Positions 18,194-27,457 of a stretch of 64,000 nt of DNA are shown here, piece by piece (the stretch's first letter is position 1; each line of letters starts with the position of its first letter). A model generated the notes under the pieces. It worked only from the letters and a program-made list of their open reading frames with translations. It was not told where the DNA came from and made no database searches. A program made the position numbers and the translations under genes. Source of the stretch: Thalassospira lucentensis (GTDB taxonomy: Bacteria; Pseudomonadota; Alphaproteobacteria; Rhodospirillales; Thalassospiraceae); assembly GCF_011806425.1 (NCBI RefSeq), contig NZ_JAATOV010000002.1, forward strand, positions 558,001 through 622,000. Reading direction: 5' to 3'.

Positions 18194-18225
18194 GCCCTTC
18201 ATTCATCACCTAACAGGGACCTTGC

Positions 18226-18552
18226 TTAGTGGTTCCGCATCTTATCTGCGTGTTCTTTAAGCTGCCGACGGGCGGCCTGGAAACTGTTTTTCAATGCGAT
18301 ATAAACGTCTTCATGGGCGTGATCGGCACTGTCGCGCTTGACCATAATTTCTTTGCCCGGAACATGGATGCCAAAGTGAACGGCAAAACGACTTCCGTGT
18401 TTATGTGCCGCCTGCGGACGTTCCACGATGACATGACAACTGGTCATGCGGTCAAAGGTTTCTTCGAGTTTTTGGACCTTGTAGTGGATACGCTCATCAA
18501 GCGCATCGGACTGATCAACATCGCGATAAGTGATCTGAACTGGAACGTTCAT
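18226..18552 (-). CDS. hpf: Ribosome hibernation / ribosome-associated factor, short HPF-YfiA type
   Basis: The 108-residue protein has the beta-alpha-beta-beta-beta-alpha fold pattern of HPF/RaiA (MNVPVQITYRDVDQSDALDE, then CHVIVERPQAAHKHG). It lacks the C-terminal domain of long HPF, so it is the short type, which binds in the 30S decoding channel in stationary phase. The ATG at 18552 is set by AGGAGG about 9 bases upstream; an earlier in-frame start at 18651 would add 33 non-conserved residues. An RMF-like domain is encoded at 42430, which may be a partner, but that link is speculative. Confidence 0.9.
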   Translation of the reverse strand: MNVPVQITYRDVDQSDALDERIHYKVQKLEETFDRMTSCHVIVERPQAAHKHGSRFAVHFGIHVPGKEIMVKRDSADHAHEDVYIALKNSFQAARRQLKEHADKMRNH

Positions 18553-18838
18553 GACACGGCCTCCTGTTATACAGCCTTGGACGTTTAGCGAGGTGTAGAA
18601 CCCCACCGTTTCTTCCCGCCACCTTTGCGGTTTTGGGATTTTTGGAAACACGCAGTGTGTGGTCTGCGTGCCCCGGTAAATAACCGTCTATATCTATACT
18701 TAGGATACAGGGCTTGCGCCGCAAGGTGCGTTGACGCATATCAAGCACGGCTTATAGTTCAACCCGTTAGGTCACTGGCCGTTCGCCAATATCGGGGACG
18801 GTCAGGTAAAAAGTAAAAAACAGGAGAAAATAGAGGTC

Positions 18839-20719
18839 ATGACGGAAGAAAAAATGCGGTTCGAGGCCGAAGTCAGCCGACTGCTCGACATCGTTGTCCA
18901 CTCGCTTTATTCCAACAAGGACATCTTCCTGCGCGAGCTGATCTCCAACGCGTCCGATGCGTGTGACAAGCTGCGCTATGAAGCGATTGCCAACCCGGAA
19001 CTGCTTGCAGGGGATGCTGATTTTAAGGTCCGCCTGCTGACCGATAATGTTCGAAATGTTCTGACGATTGCCGATAACGGGATCGGGATGAACAAAGAAG
19101 ACCTGATCGAAAATCTCGGCACGATTGCCAATTCCGGCACGGCCAAATTCCTTGATGCGGTTGCCAAATCCGACGCCCCAAAAGACGTCGATTTGATCGG
19201 CCAATTTGGTGTTGGTTTTTATTCGGCCTTTATGGTCGCTGGCACGGTCGAAGTCGTCAGTAAAAAAGCCGGCGAAGATCAGGCGTGGAAATGGTCCTCG
19301 GACGGCAAAGGTGAATACACCATCGCCGAAGCCGAAATGGAAGGCCACGGCACCCAGATCACCCTACACCTGACGGACGAGTTCAAAGAGTTCACCGACG
19401 AACACCGCCTGAAACACATCGTCAAAACCTATTCCGATCACATCGGCATTCCGGTTGTGTTGATGAAGGCGGATGGCGACGAGACGCTGAACGAAGCCTC
19501 CGCCCTTTGGACCCGTCCAAAATCGGAAATCACCGAAGAACAATACAAAGAGTTTTACAAACACAACTCGCACGCCTTCGATGATCCTTGGAAAACCATC
19601 CATTACCGTGCCGAAGGTGCGATTGAATATACCGGCCTGCTTTACGTGCCGACCATGCGCCCGTTCGATTTGTACGAGCCACAGCGCAAAGGCCACCTAA
19701 AGCTTTACGTCCGCAAAGTCTTCATCACCGAAGGGGCGGATGATCTTCTGCCGCCATGGCTTCGCTTTGTCTCGGGCGTGGTCGACAGTCAGGACCTGCC
19801 GCTCAACGTCTCGCGTGAGATGCTCCAGCACAATCCGGTTCTGACCAAAATCAAAAACGGCCTGACCAAGAAAATCCTGTCCGAACTTGAAACGGCCGCC
19901 AAAAAAGACGCCGAAGGGTTTGAAACCTTCTGGGAAAACTTTGGCGCGGTCGTCAAAGAAGGCCTGTATGAGGATCAGTCAAACCGTGACCGTATCCTTA
20001 AGATCGCCAAATTCCGCTCGACCAAGGACGATGGCTGGACCACGCTTGCCGATTACGTTTCCCGCATGAAGGATGGCCAAAAGGCGATCTACTACATCAG
20101 CGGCGAAGATATCGACGCACTGAAACGCAGCCCGCAGCTTGAAGGCTTTGCCGCCAAGGGCATCGAAGTCCTGCTTCTGACCGACCCGGTGGATGAATTT
20201 TGGTTGCCATCGGTTGGTCAGTTTGAAGAAAAAGACTTCAAATCCGTCACCCGCGGCGGGGCTGACCTGAATGACGTCAAAGCCGACGACAGCGAAGATG
20301 ACAAGGATGATAAAAAAGACGATGCCGCAACCGGCGCATCGCTGGATGCCTTGATCGCATCGATCAAAATCGCCCTTGGCACTGGCGTCAAAGACGTTCA
20401 GGAATCTGATCGCCTGACCAGCTCGGCCTGCTGTTTGATTGCCGATGAAACCGGCATGGATCTGCGTATGGAACGACTGATGAAGCAACATAACCGTGTT
20501 GATGAAATCAGCCCGCGTATCCTTGAAATCAATCCAAAGCACAGCCTGATCAAAAAGCTGTCGGATATTGCGATCAAGGATGCCAAGGACCCGATCCTCA
20601 ATGACGCCGCCCAGCTTCTGCTCGATCAGGCCCGCATCCTAGAAGGCGAAGCCCTTCCTGATCCGGTCGCCTTCGCGCGTCGCCTTGATAGCGTCATGGA
20701 AAAAGGCTTGGGTTCCTAA
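18839..20719 (+). CDS. htpG: Hsp90-family molecular chaperone HtpG
   Basis: The 626-residue protein has the GHKL ATPase domain at the N-terminus (SLYSNKDIFLRELISNASDA, then DNGIGM and GQFGVGFYSAF), the middle domain with the conserved catalytic-loop motif NVSREML (about 323-329), an acidic Asp/Lys linker (about 475-495) and the C-terminal dimerisation domain. It folds client proteins in the cytosol in an ATP-driven cycle. A purine-rich ribosome site (aggagaaaatagagg) precedes the ATG. It has its own terminator at 20743-20777. Confidence 0.98.
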   Translation: MTEEKMRFEAEVSRLLDIVVHSLYSNKDIFLRELISNASDACDKLRYEAIANPELLAGDADFKVRLLTDNVRNVLTIADNGIGMNKEDLIENLGTIANSGTAKFLDAVAKSDAPKDVDLIGQFGVGFYSAFMVAGTVEVVSKKAGEDQAWKWSSDGKGEYTIAEAEMEGHGTQITLHLTDEFKEFTDEHRLKHIVKTYSDHIGIPVVLMKADGDETLNEASALWTRPKSEITEEQYKEFYKHNSHAFDDPWKTIHYRAEGAIEYTGLLYVPTMRPFDLYEPQRKGHLKLYVRKVFITEGADDLLPPWLRFVSGVVDSQDLPLNVSREMLQHNPVLTKIKNGLTKKILSELETAAKKDAEGFETFWENFGAVVKEGLYEDQSNRDRILKIAKFRSTKDDGWTTLADYVSRMKDGQKAIYYISGEDIDALKRSPQLEGFAAKGIEVLLLTDPVDEFWLPSVGQFEEKDFKSVTRGGADLNDVKADDSEDDKDDKKDDAATGASLDALIASIKIALGTGVKDVQESDRLTSSACCLIADETGMDLRMERLMKQHNRVDEISPRILEINPKHSLIKKLSDIAIKDAKDPILNDAAQLLLDQARILEGEALPDPVAFARRLDSVMEKGLGS

Positions 20720-20742
20720 ACCCGACTTTTGACGGATTTTAC

Positions 20743-20777
20743 AAAACGGCGCGTCTTCGGATGCGCCGTTTTCTTTT
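20743..20777 (+). terminator. Rho-independent terminator of htpG
   Basis: The arms AAAACGGCGC and GCGCCGTTTT surround a short loop and are followed by CTTTT, 24 bases after the htpG stop. Confidence 0.85.
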
Positions 20778-20874
20778 GGATATATCCGAAATTTAAAATG
20801 CTTATTTACCAAAGCAGGGCATAAAGACACCACCAGCGAAACCGACCGGAACCCACGGGAAGGCCCAAAAGAAA

Positions 20875-22209
20875 ATGACTGCGATGATGAACTGGCAAAA
20901 ACTGCTCTCGCCTGCGCGGCTTGGATCGCATCATTCCAATGTCGGGACCTTTGGCCGGTCCGATTTCCACAAGGATTACGACCGGATCATCTTTTCGGCT
21001 GCGTTTCGACGTCTACAGCGCAAAACACAGGTTCATCCCCTGCCCGAAAATGACAATGTTCATACCCGCCTGACCCACAGTCTTGAGGTATCCTGCATTG
21101 CGCGGTCTTTGGGCTTGATGGTCGGCAATAAGTTGCACGAAAAAGGCAGCCTTCCGGACGCGATCGAACCCGACCACATGGCCGCCATCGTGCAGGCAGC
21201 AGCCCTGTCGCACGATATCGGCAACCCGCCCTTTGGCCACGCGGGGGAGTATGCCATTCGCCAATGGTTCGAAGAAGCCGATCCAAAATTCACGGCATCC
21301 CTCACCCCCGAACAGTTTGCTGATCTGACAACCTACGAAGGCAACGCACAGGGGTTCCGTCTTCTGACCAACAAACGCACCGGCCTTTACGATGGTGGCA
21401 TGCGCCTGACCTATGCCACGCTGGCAAGCTTTCTGAAATATCCATGGTCAGCATCGGGAAGCCCCTTCCCACAGAAAAAGAAATTCGGCGCCTTCCAAAA
21501 GGAATTTGCCCTGCTCGAAGAAGTGGCCGAGGCCACCGGCCTTATCCGCACCGGCGATCAGGCTTTTTGTCGCCATCCGTTGGTCTATCTGGTCGAAGCG
21601 GCAGACGATCTTTGCTATGCGCTGATCGATATCGAAGACGGTGTGGAACTTGAACTGGTTGACTTCAAAATTCTTGAAGACATGCTGCTGCCCTGCATCA
21701 CCGACGAACTTCCGGCGGAATATCGCCGCGAAACAAATGTCAGCCGCAAAATTTCCTTCCTGCGTGGTAAAATCATATCCGGCGTTCTTGATGCCCTGGT
21801 AACAGCCTTCGTCGCCAACGAAGAAGCCCTTTTGGCCGGTGAATGGAAGGGCGATCTTCTGGCCTGCGCCAGCGGTCCCTATAACGATCTGATCACCACC
21901 GCCAAATCATTCTCCGAAAAGCAAATCATCCTGAACCGCCGCAAAGTCCAGATCGAGGTTGGCGCCTTTGCCCATCTTGAAACCCTGCTTGAAACCTTCT
22001 GCCGCACCGCCTTGGATGTGCATCACGCAAAATCAGATGCCGATATCCCCTATCGGGCGGGGCGTGTGCGCGAACTGGTCGGTGCGGATGCCATGCCCAT
22101 CGGCGCATCCCTGTATGAGCTGTATCTGGTTATCCTTGATTACGTGTCAGGCATGACAGATGACTTTGCCGCCCGTCTTGCGCGCGACATTGGCGGTGGG
22201 CAGCACTAA
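20875..22209 (+). CDS. dgt: Deoxyguanosinetriphosphate triphosphohydrolase-like protein
   Basis: This 444-residue HD-domain phosphohydrolase matches the dGTPase family: FRRLQRKTQVHPLPENDNVHTRLTHS (key His68), the metal-binding pair in LSHDIGNPPFGH (H113, D114), and a later conserved Asp region (ADDLCYALIDIED). It would cleave dNTPs to deoxynucleosides plus triphosphate, helping balance nucleotide pools or limit phage. The ATG at 20875 follows GGGAAGG. The next gene starts 3 bases after the stop, which suggests translational coupling. Confidence 0.93.
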   Translation: MTAMMNWQKLLSPARLGSHHSNVGTFGRSDFHKDYDRIIFSAAFRRLQRKTQVHPLPENDNVHTRLTHSLEVSCIARSLGLMVGNKLHEKGSLPDAIEPDHMAAIVQAAALSHDIGNPPFGHAGEYAIRQWFEEADPKFTASLTPEQFADLTTYEGNAQGFRLLTNKRTGLYDGGMRLTYATLASFLKYPWSASGSPFPQKKKFGAFQKEFALLEEVAEATGLIRTGDQAFCRHPLVYLVEAADDLCYALIDIEDGVELELVDFKILEDMLLPCITDELPAEYRRETNVSRKISFLRGKIISGVLDALVTAFVANEEALLAGEWKGDLLACASGPYNDLITTAKSFSEKQIILNRRKVQIEVGAFAHLETLLETFCRTALDVHHAKSDADIPYRAGRVRELVGADAMPIGASLYELYLVILDYVSGMTDDFAARLARDIGGGQH

Positions 22210-22212
22210 TCG

Positions 22213-22443
22213 ATGTGGTTGCTTGGCCGCTTTATCGCCCGCTATCGGCGCAAAACCGCATTCATTGCTGCGGCCGCCTTGTCGGCGATTGTTTATGGTC
22301 TGTTTGAACAAACCACACGCGTGGAATTACAGGCATGGTATTGGCCGGCTGCCGCGGGTGCGATCACCTTCCTTTTGACGCGATTTATCGTATCGCGCCT
22401 GATCGCGCGTTTTGTAGGCGGTGTGCGACGCCGGCTGCATTAA
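22213..22443 (+). CDS. Small two-helix membrane protein downstream of dgt
   Basis: A 76-residue basic protein with two probable membrane helices (about 14-30 and 43-60) and Arg-rich ends (RYRRK and VRRRLH). The family is not recognised. It begins 3 bases after the dgt stop and ends before a clear terminator at 22469-22491, so it is almost certainly co-transcribed with dgt. The length, spacing and hydrophobic pattern support a real gene; no function is proposed. Confidence 0.65.
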   Translation: MWLLGRFIARYRRKTAFIAAAALSAIVYGLFEQTTRVELQAWYWPAAAGAITFLLTRFIVSRLIARFVGGVRRRLH

Positions 22444-22468
22444 AACATCGATACAGCAGAACGAAAAA

Positions 22469-22491
22469 AGGCAGGCCCAAAGGCCTGCCTT
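22469..22491 (+). terminator. Rho-independent terminator after the dgt unit
   Basis: AAGGCAGGCC and GGCCTGCCTT form a perfect 10-bp stem with a 3-base loop, 25 bases after the small membrane-protein gene. Confidence 0.8.
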
Positions 22492-22564
22492 AAATTTACG
22501 GATGACTGGAAATCCGAATGTCTGATGCCGTGCTTACGCACCGCAATACAGAAACCCGTCGATC

Positions 22565-22756
22565 CTAGTTACCACCCATGGCGCTGCTGATTTTTTTATC
22601 TGTGTTGTACTGGCTAAGCGCGTAGACAGCCCAGATCGCGGCCGGAACCCAGCCAATCAGCGTGATTTGCAAAATCAGGCAAATGATACCGGCGAACGGC
22701 CGCCCAATGGTAAAGAACAGCAGCCAAGGCAAAAGAAGTGCGATCAAAAGACGCAT
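22565..22756 (-). CDS. YqaE/Pmp3-family small membrane protein
   Basis: A 63-residue protein with two hydrophobic helices and the family pattern (PWLLFFTIGRPFAGIICLIL, GWVPAAIWAVYAL). The Pmp3/YqaE family consists of tiny membrane proteins linked to salt, cold and membrane-potential stress in yeast and plants; their bacterial role is unclear. AGAGGA lies just upstream of the ATG at 22756. It sits 30 bases downstream of an OmpA-like lipoprotein gene on the same strand and could share its transcript. Confidence 0.88.
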   Translation of the reverse strand: MRLLIALLLPWLLFFTIGRPFAGIICLILQITLIGWVPAAIWAVYALSQYNTDKKISSAMGGN

Positions 22757-22786
22757 GGATGAAATCCTCTTTAGTAGGGGACGGCG

Positions 22787-23638
22787 TTACATGCCGTCTT
22801 CGAAAGTAACAGTCACAACACGGTTGGCCTGTTCGGCAACACCGTCTGGGGTCGAAACCGGAACATCAGATTCACCACTGATGCTAATCGCAAGCTTGCT
22901 TGCCGGAACACCCTTGGCCCGAAGTGCGGCAACCACCGCATCAACACGCGATTTGGCAAGAATGTCGTTATAAACCGGATCACCCACACGGTCGGCATAA
23001 GCCACCAGGCTGATCATTGCCGGGTTATATTTTTCATAGGCATTTGCAATGCCATTAATAACCGACATGCCTTTGCCCTCGATATCGGCACTATCAAACC
23101 CGAAATAGACATTCATCGGAACGGGCATATCCATCGGTATGGATGTCGCGACCGGAAGGTCACCGATCTCGGCCTTCACGATGGCCAGTGCCTGATAGAA
23201 TGTCGCACGGCAGCTATCGATATCTTCTTGCTGAATGTTTTCTTCCAGTTCCTGAAGCCAGCAATCAAAACCGGCCTGCGCACTTGCCGCCGCGGATGCC
23301 GCTTGATCACGACCACCGGCATCAAGGGCCGCAATAAGGTCTGCGCGCGCCACTTCAACTTCTGGCACGGCATTTTCTGGCAAGTCACGCTCGGCAATCA
23401 TCTGCGGGCCACTATCAAGACCACCTGCGGCCATTTTGGCGCGGTTGGTGAAGTAACGCGCATCGCTCCAATCGGCTTCGTCATATTCGGCCTGGGCCAA
23501 ATCGGCATAATTCTGGTGTAGGGCCGCATCAAAGGCCGATCCTTGATCGGCCATATCGCGGACACCCGGAATGTTCATGTTCGCGCAAGCACTCAGGAAT
23601 GCTGCAGCGGAAATCACGGCAAGCAGTTTCGTTTTCAT
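22787..23638 (-). CDS. OmpA-family outer-membrane lipoprotein
   Basis: This 283-residue protein has a lipoprotein signal (MKTKLLAVISAAAFLSAC, Cys18 as the lipid anchor), a helical middle region (about 30-165) and a C-terminal OmpA/MotB-like peptidoglycan-binding domain (NVYFGFDSADIEGKG to AKSRVDAVVAALRAKGV). It probably tethers the outer membrane to the cell wall. The start at 23638 is preferred over one 24 bases upstream because the signal peptide begins there. Confidence 0.9.
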   Translation of the reverse strand: MKTKLLAVISAAAFLSACANMNIPGVRDMADQGSAFDAALHQNYADLAQAEYDEADWSDARYFTNRAKMAAGGLDSGPQMIAERDLPENAVPEVEVARADLIAALDAGGRDQAASAAASAQAGFDCWLQELEENIQQEDIDSCRATFYQALAIVKAEIGDLPVATSIPMDMPVPMNVYFGFDSADIEGKGMSVINGIANAYEKYNPAMISLVAYADRVGDPVYNDILAKSRVDAVVAALRAKGVPASKLAISISGESDVPVSTPDGVAEQANRVVTVTFEDGM

Positions 23639-24126
23639 TCGTATTACTCCTATCTGTCCCAAATCAGGTACCCGAACCTATTTTGTTATCAACGCACGAC
23701 CGCGTCATACGTTCCGTTGGCCACTTTAATATGGCCTTATGGTGTTCCAATTCCCGTTGCCCCAACGATCACACAAGCCCCGTTAATCTTCCCAGATTTC
23801 AAAGGAAAAATCGTCAAGGATCGCGTGCCCCAAAACAACTTGGAACATGGATATATTTACCGCGAATCAACGATTTATAGAAGTCAATTCGATGAAAACC
23901 CGAAATGAAATCGCGAAATCACGCATGTGCACAACAGCGGGGCGTAAGACGAGGCATCCACAACCATAGTAATTAATTACAAATCGGCATCATTCCACCG
24001 AAAGTGGTGCCTGTTTAAATCGCGCCAAACATCCCAAACCGGCTAATAAAAACGGCCCGACGGGTCATAAACCTGTCGGGCCGCGTGGTATTTTTCGGTC
24101 ATTTGGAACCGCTGATCGCGATCAAA
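23639..24126. other. 488-bp intergenic region
   Basis: No convincing gene was seen. It holds the promoter region of the OmpA-like lipoprotein gene at its left end and the terminator of the AsmA-like gene at 24053-24083. Open frames across 23543-23908 have no protein-like composition. Confidence 0.6.
24053..24083 (-). terminator. Rho-independent terminator of the AsmA-like gene
   Basis: CGGCCCGAC and GTCGGGCCG form a long stem; on the minus strand it is followed by TTTTTATT. It lies 44 bases beyond the stop at 24127. Confidence 0.85.
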
Positions 24127-24972
24127 TTATTTGGATGATCCGCCAAATAACCCTTTAACCGCACTGCCAAGCGCATCGGCACCATCTTTGATCTTGCCGC
24201 CGCCACCTGTTGCGACACCGCCAACAGCCCCGACGACACCTTTGCCAAGATCACCGACACCTTGCATCAAACCATCAACATTCAGGTTAGAAACCGACTT
24301 AAAGACAGATGTGTTAATCGCAGTGATGATTTCGCCTGCCACTTCGGCGGGCGTCGCGCCGTTTTCTTGCTTTCCAACATCGCGAAGATGAATTTCAGGC
24401 AAGCGCACCGAAAGCTTTTCACCTTTCAGGAAACCGGCCGAAACACTGACATCACCATCGCGGATATAGACATCATCAATAATGATCTTCGTGCCCGACG
24501 CATTTTGCGCATCCGCGTCCGACGCCCCATCAGAACCATCTGCACCCCCGGCACCGGTCGGCCCGGAAACGCGTTGGACAAAGCTTTGCACATTGCGCTG
24601 AATGGTCGCGATATTTGAACTGTTATTGCCAAGTTCATAGGTCACGCTTGGGCTTGAAATCACCACCTCGATCACGCGGATGGTATCGCTGCTAAGCGTC
24701 GTGCGATCAAGCCGCACCGAAATATTGCCCAGCGAAAACGCGTAATCGGTATTAAAACCATCCGGGTTACCAATCACCAGACCATCAATCGTGGCCAAAT
24801 CCTGCGTCGTGTCGATCTTAACGCCATCAACGGTCACATCCGCCAGCGTTACCCGTGTCCCCGCCTCTTCGATGGTCGATTTTACGATCCCGTCAAGATT
24901 GGCATAGACATAAACAAGCCCTGCCACGACGAGCAAAACAATCACCGTCAGTGCAATCAGTATCTTTTTCAT
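24127..24972 (-). CDS. AsmA-like membrane-anchored periplasmic protein
   Basis: The 281-residue protein has one N-terminal membrane helix (about 3-22) and then a periplasmic beta-rich region resembling the N-terminus of AsmA-like proteins (TLADVTVDGVKIDTTQ, LVIGNPDGFNTDYAFSLGNI). The C-terminal 60 residues are Gly-rich with hydrophobic stretches (VVGAVGGVATGGGGK). AsmA-like proteins take part in envelope lipid transport or assembly. The start at 24972 gives a proper signal-anchor; an earlier one would add 26 basic residues. Specific function unknown. Confidence 0.75.
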   Translation of the reverse strand: MKKILIALTVIVLLVVAGLVYVYANLDGIVKSTIEEAGTRVTLADVTVDGVKIDTTQDLATIDGLVIGNPDGFNTDYAFSLGNISVRLDRTTLSSDTIRVIEVVISSPSVTYELGNNSSNIATIQRNVQSFVQRVSGPTGAGGADGSDGASDADAQNASGTKIIIDDVYIRDGDVSVSAGFLKGEKLSVRLPEIHLRDVGKQENGATPAEVAGEIITAINTSVFKSVSNLNVDGLMQGVGDLGKGVVGAVGGVATGGGGKIKDGADALGSAVKGLFGGSSK

Positions 24973-25172
24973 TGCCCGTATCCTGCCCAGTTTGTCACCC
25001 AAACGCGCCAACAGCCTCAAAATGAAAATGGCCGCACGGCCATTGCCCAATTGAGCCTGCCCTATGATCGGGTGTTGTGGTTAAACTATACGCCATGGCA
25101 GCGGATCGGCAAAAAACCTTTCCCAAACCGCTGCCACCATTGCACGTCGCAACCTGAAAATCGTTCTGTGAT

Positions 25173-25970
25173 TTACAGCTTAAATTCAACCACCACAGGC
25201 GCATGGTCGGATGGTTTTTCCCAATCACGGGCCAGATCATAAACCGATGCTGTGCGCACCGTTCCGGCCATATTTGGCGTCATCCAAACATGATCAAGAC
25301 GCCGTCCCTTGTTGCTGGCCCGCCAATCGCGTGCGCGATAGCTCCACCAGCTAAACAGTTTTTCCGGCTCTGGCACGACTTCGCGCACCGCATCGATAAA
25401 GTCACCGGACTGACGGAACTTCTCAAGGATTTCAACCTCAATCGGTGTATGGCTGACAACCCGCAAAAGCTGCTTGTGCGACCACACATCGTTTTCCGAT
25501 GGGGCGATGTTGAAATCGCCAACCAGAATAGCTTTGCGGTCTGGATCACTGGCACGGCGGTCCGCCCACCAAGTGGTCATTTCATCAATAAAGGACAGCT
25601 TGTGGGCAAACTTAACATTGATCGCCGGATCGGGCTCATCGCCGCCGGCCGGGATGTAAAAGTTATGCAGCTCAACCCCGTTTTCAAACTTCGCCATGCA
25701 ATGACGACGGTCTTCTTTGCCGACGAAATTTTTGATGTCGGTTTCCACAAACGGCAAACGTGAAACGATCGCCACACCGTTATAACTTTTCATGCCATGG
25801 TTATGGCGATGCACATATCCCGCAGCCTCAAACGCTTCGTGGGGGAAATGCTCATCCGGGCATTTCAGTTCTTGCAGGCACAGCGCATCAGGCTGCTGCT
25901 CTTCAAGAAACTTGACCACTTGTGCAATCCGCAAACGAACGGAATTGATATTCCAACTTACAATTTTCAA
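25173..25970 (-). CDS. xthA: Exodeoxyribonuclease III (AP endonuclease)
   Basis: The 265-residue EEP-fold nuclease contains MKIVSWNINSVR, the metal-binding Glu in LQELK, the GDFNIAPSENDVW motif, and the C-terminal SDHAPV catalytic His. It acts in base-excision repair by cutting abasic sites and removing 3'-blocked ends. The family N-terminus aligns exactly at a TTG codon (25970) with GGAG 7 bases upstream; no nearby ATG fits, so this gene probably starts with TTG. Confidence 0.95.
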   Translation of the reverse strand: MKIVSWNINSVRLRIAQVVKFLEEQQPDALCLQELKCPDEHFPHEAFEAAGYVHRHNHGMKSYNGVAIVSRLPFVETDIKNFVGKEDRRHCMAKFENGVELHNFYIPAGGDEPDPAINVKFAHKLSFIDEMTTWWADRRASDPDRKAILVGDFNIAPSENDVWSHKQLLRVVSHTPIEVEILEKFRQSGDFIDAVREVVPEPEKLFSWWSYRARDWRASNKGRRLDHVWMTPNMAGTVRTASVYDLARDWEKPSDHAPVVVEFKL

Positions 25971-26033
25971 AACGGGCTCCGTTTTACCTTTGTCGGGATG
26001 GGCTCCTGACCCGGATTCCCTAAATTCGTAAAA

Positions 26034-26720
26034 TTACTTCAACGTGACCGAAAGTTCGGCGACATCGGCAATGACAACATCCATCTGATCACCGCGCACA
26101 ACCTGCCCGACACCTTCGGGGGTTCCGGTGAACAAAATATCGCCGGGTTTAAGCTCAATCAGGCTCGACAGATACACCAGCGCATCCACAACCGGCCAAA
26201 TCATTTTCGCCGTCGTATCGTCCTGGCGGACCTTACCATTCACTGACAGTTTCAGATTGGTGGCATGCGGGTTACCAGCATCCGATTTTGGCTTGATCGG
26301 CGAAACCGCGGCACAGCCATCAAATGATTTGGCCATATCCCACGGTAAACGGCGTTCTTTCAGGCCTGCTTGCACATCACGGCGCGTCATATCAAGGCCA
26401 GCGGCATAGCCGAAAATCGCTTCTTCAACGGCCGCACGGTCCATATCCTTGCCCCCACGCGACAGGGCCACGACAAGCTCCCCCTCGTAATGCAGGTCAT
26501 CTGTCGCGGACGGGTATGGCAAATCGCCATCGCCAACCACCAAACAGTCGCTTGGTTTCATGAAAATGCAGGGCGGCGTATCCGATGGGTCGGACCCCAT
26601 TTCGCGCACATGTTCGGCATAGTTTTTACCGATGCAAAAAATGCGGTTTACCGCAAAACGATCATCGGAATTGGCGATTGGAAGGGTGGTCGGTTCAGCA
26701 GCAGGAAAAATCAAACCCAT
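26034..26720 (-). CDS. Fumarylacetoacetate hydrolase family protein
   Basis: A 228-residue FAH-fold enzyme. The family motifs CIGKNYAEHVREMG, PPCIFMKPSDCLVVG, HYEGELVVAL (metal-binding Glu) and FTGTPEGVGQV are present. Members include acylpyruvases and oxaloacetate decarboxylases acting on small 2-oxo acids in aromatic or pyruvate metabolism; the exact substrate cannot be read. The start at 26720 is preferred over 26726 because GAGGAG lies 6 bases upstream of it and touches the other. Confidence 0.9.
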   Translation of the reverse strand: MGLIFPAAEPTTLPIANSDDRFAVNRIFCIGKNYAEHVREMGSDPSDTPPCIFMKPSDCLVVGDGDLPYPSATDDLHYEGELVVALSRGGKDMDRAAVEEAIFGYAAGLDMTRRDVQAGLKERRLPWDMAKSFDGCAAVSPIKPKSDAGNPHATNLKLSVNGKVRQDDTTAKMIWPVVDALVYLSSLIELKPGDILFTGTPEGVGQVVRGDQMDVVIADVAELSVTLK

Positions 26721-26854
26721 GGTCATCTCCTCGGATCAGGATATCTTTGACATACTGATAGCCAAGCCACGCCCAAATTGAAATGCCCGTGCGTCCCGGA
26801 TCAAATAAAAACACCAACATCTCCTGCCAATTTTGTCAGGCGCGCATAAAAAAA

Positions 26855-26879
26855 GCGGTCTGTCATCTCGACAGACCGC
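26855..26879 (-). terminator. Rho-independent terminator of the cupin gene
   Basis: GCGGTCTGTC and GACAGACCGC form a perfect 10-bp stem; on the minus strand it is followed by TTTTTTTATG. Confidence 0.9.
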
Positions 26880-26942
26880 AAAAGGCGGAAGTTTAGTCCG
26901 GAAGTCACAGCAAAGAAGAAACAGACCGCAAGATGACCGTGC

Positions 26943-27314
26943 TTACAGGGAGGCTGGCACGGTCAACAAAATCATCTTTGCTTCGTCACCAAAGGCAGCA
27001 TCATAAGACGCAGCGACACCTTGCGGGATCAAGATCGTTTCACCGTCATGGACGATGTGATGGTCCTTACCAACCGTAATATTCAAACAGCCAGACAGAA
27101 CCACGATCACCTTGTCCGCATGAATGTCTCTGATTTCGTGCCTTCCCCAACGGCCATTTGCAGACCGCGCCTCGCCCAGAAGTTCAGGAAGGGTACCGCG
27201 CGCAGTGATTGACGAGGATACCGAAAGAAGGTCGTCAGGACCCGACTGACCGTCCAAGGCATCCAAAGCCCCAATCATTGAATCGCTCGACATTTTTGTC
27301 TGATGACATCCCAT
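26943..27314 (-). CDS. Cupin-domain protein
   Basis: A 123-residue protein with a single cupin fold: GRWGRHEIRDIHADKVIVVL resembles cupin motif 1 with reduced metal ligands, and HDGETILIPQGVAASYDAAF is motif 2. The usual His/Glu set is incomplete, so it may bind a small ligand without metal. The ATG at 27314 has GGAG about 9 bases upstream. It stands alone with its own terminator. Function unknown; sugar- or acid-binding sensor roles are common in the fold. Confidence 0.7.
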   Translation of the reverse strand: MGCHQTKMSSDSMIGALDALDGQSGPDDLLSVSSSITARGTLPELLGEARSANGRWGRHEIRDIHADKVIVVLSGCLNITVGKDHHIVHDGETILIPQGVAASYDAAFGDEAKMILLTVPASL

Positions 27315-27457
27315 GGAAGTACTCCATCTTTGTACATATCCGCCTTCTGAGGGCAACTTTGCAGAAAGATGACGCGCACCAACATCCCCAAATGAGGAGT
27401 TAAATCATAAACTCTTAATTCTACTTATGATTTTCGCCACAGAAATGTGTCGACGGC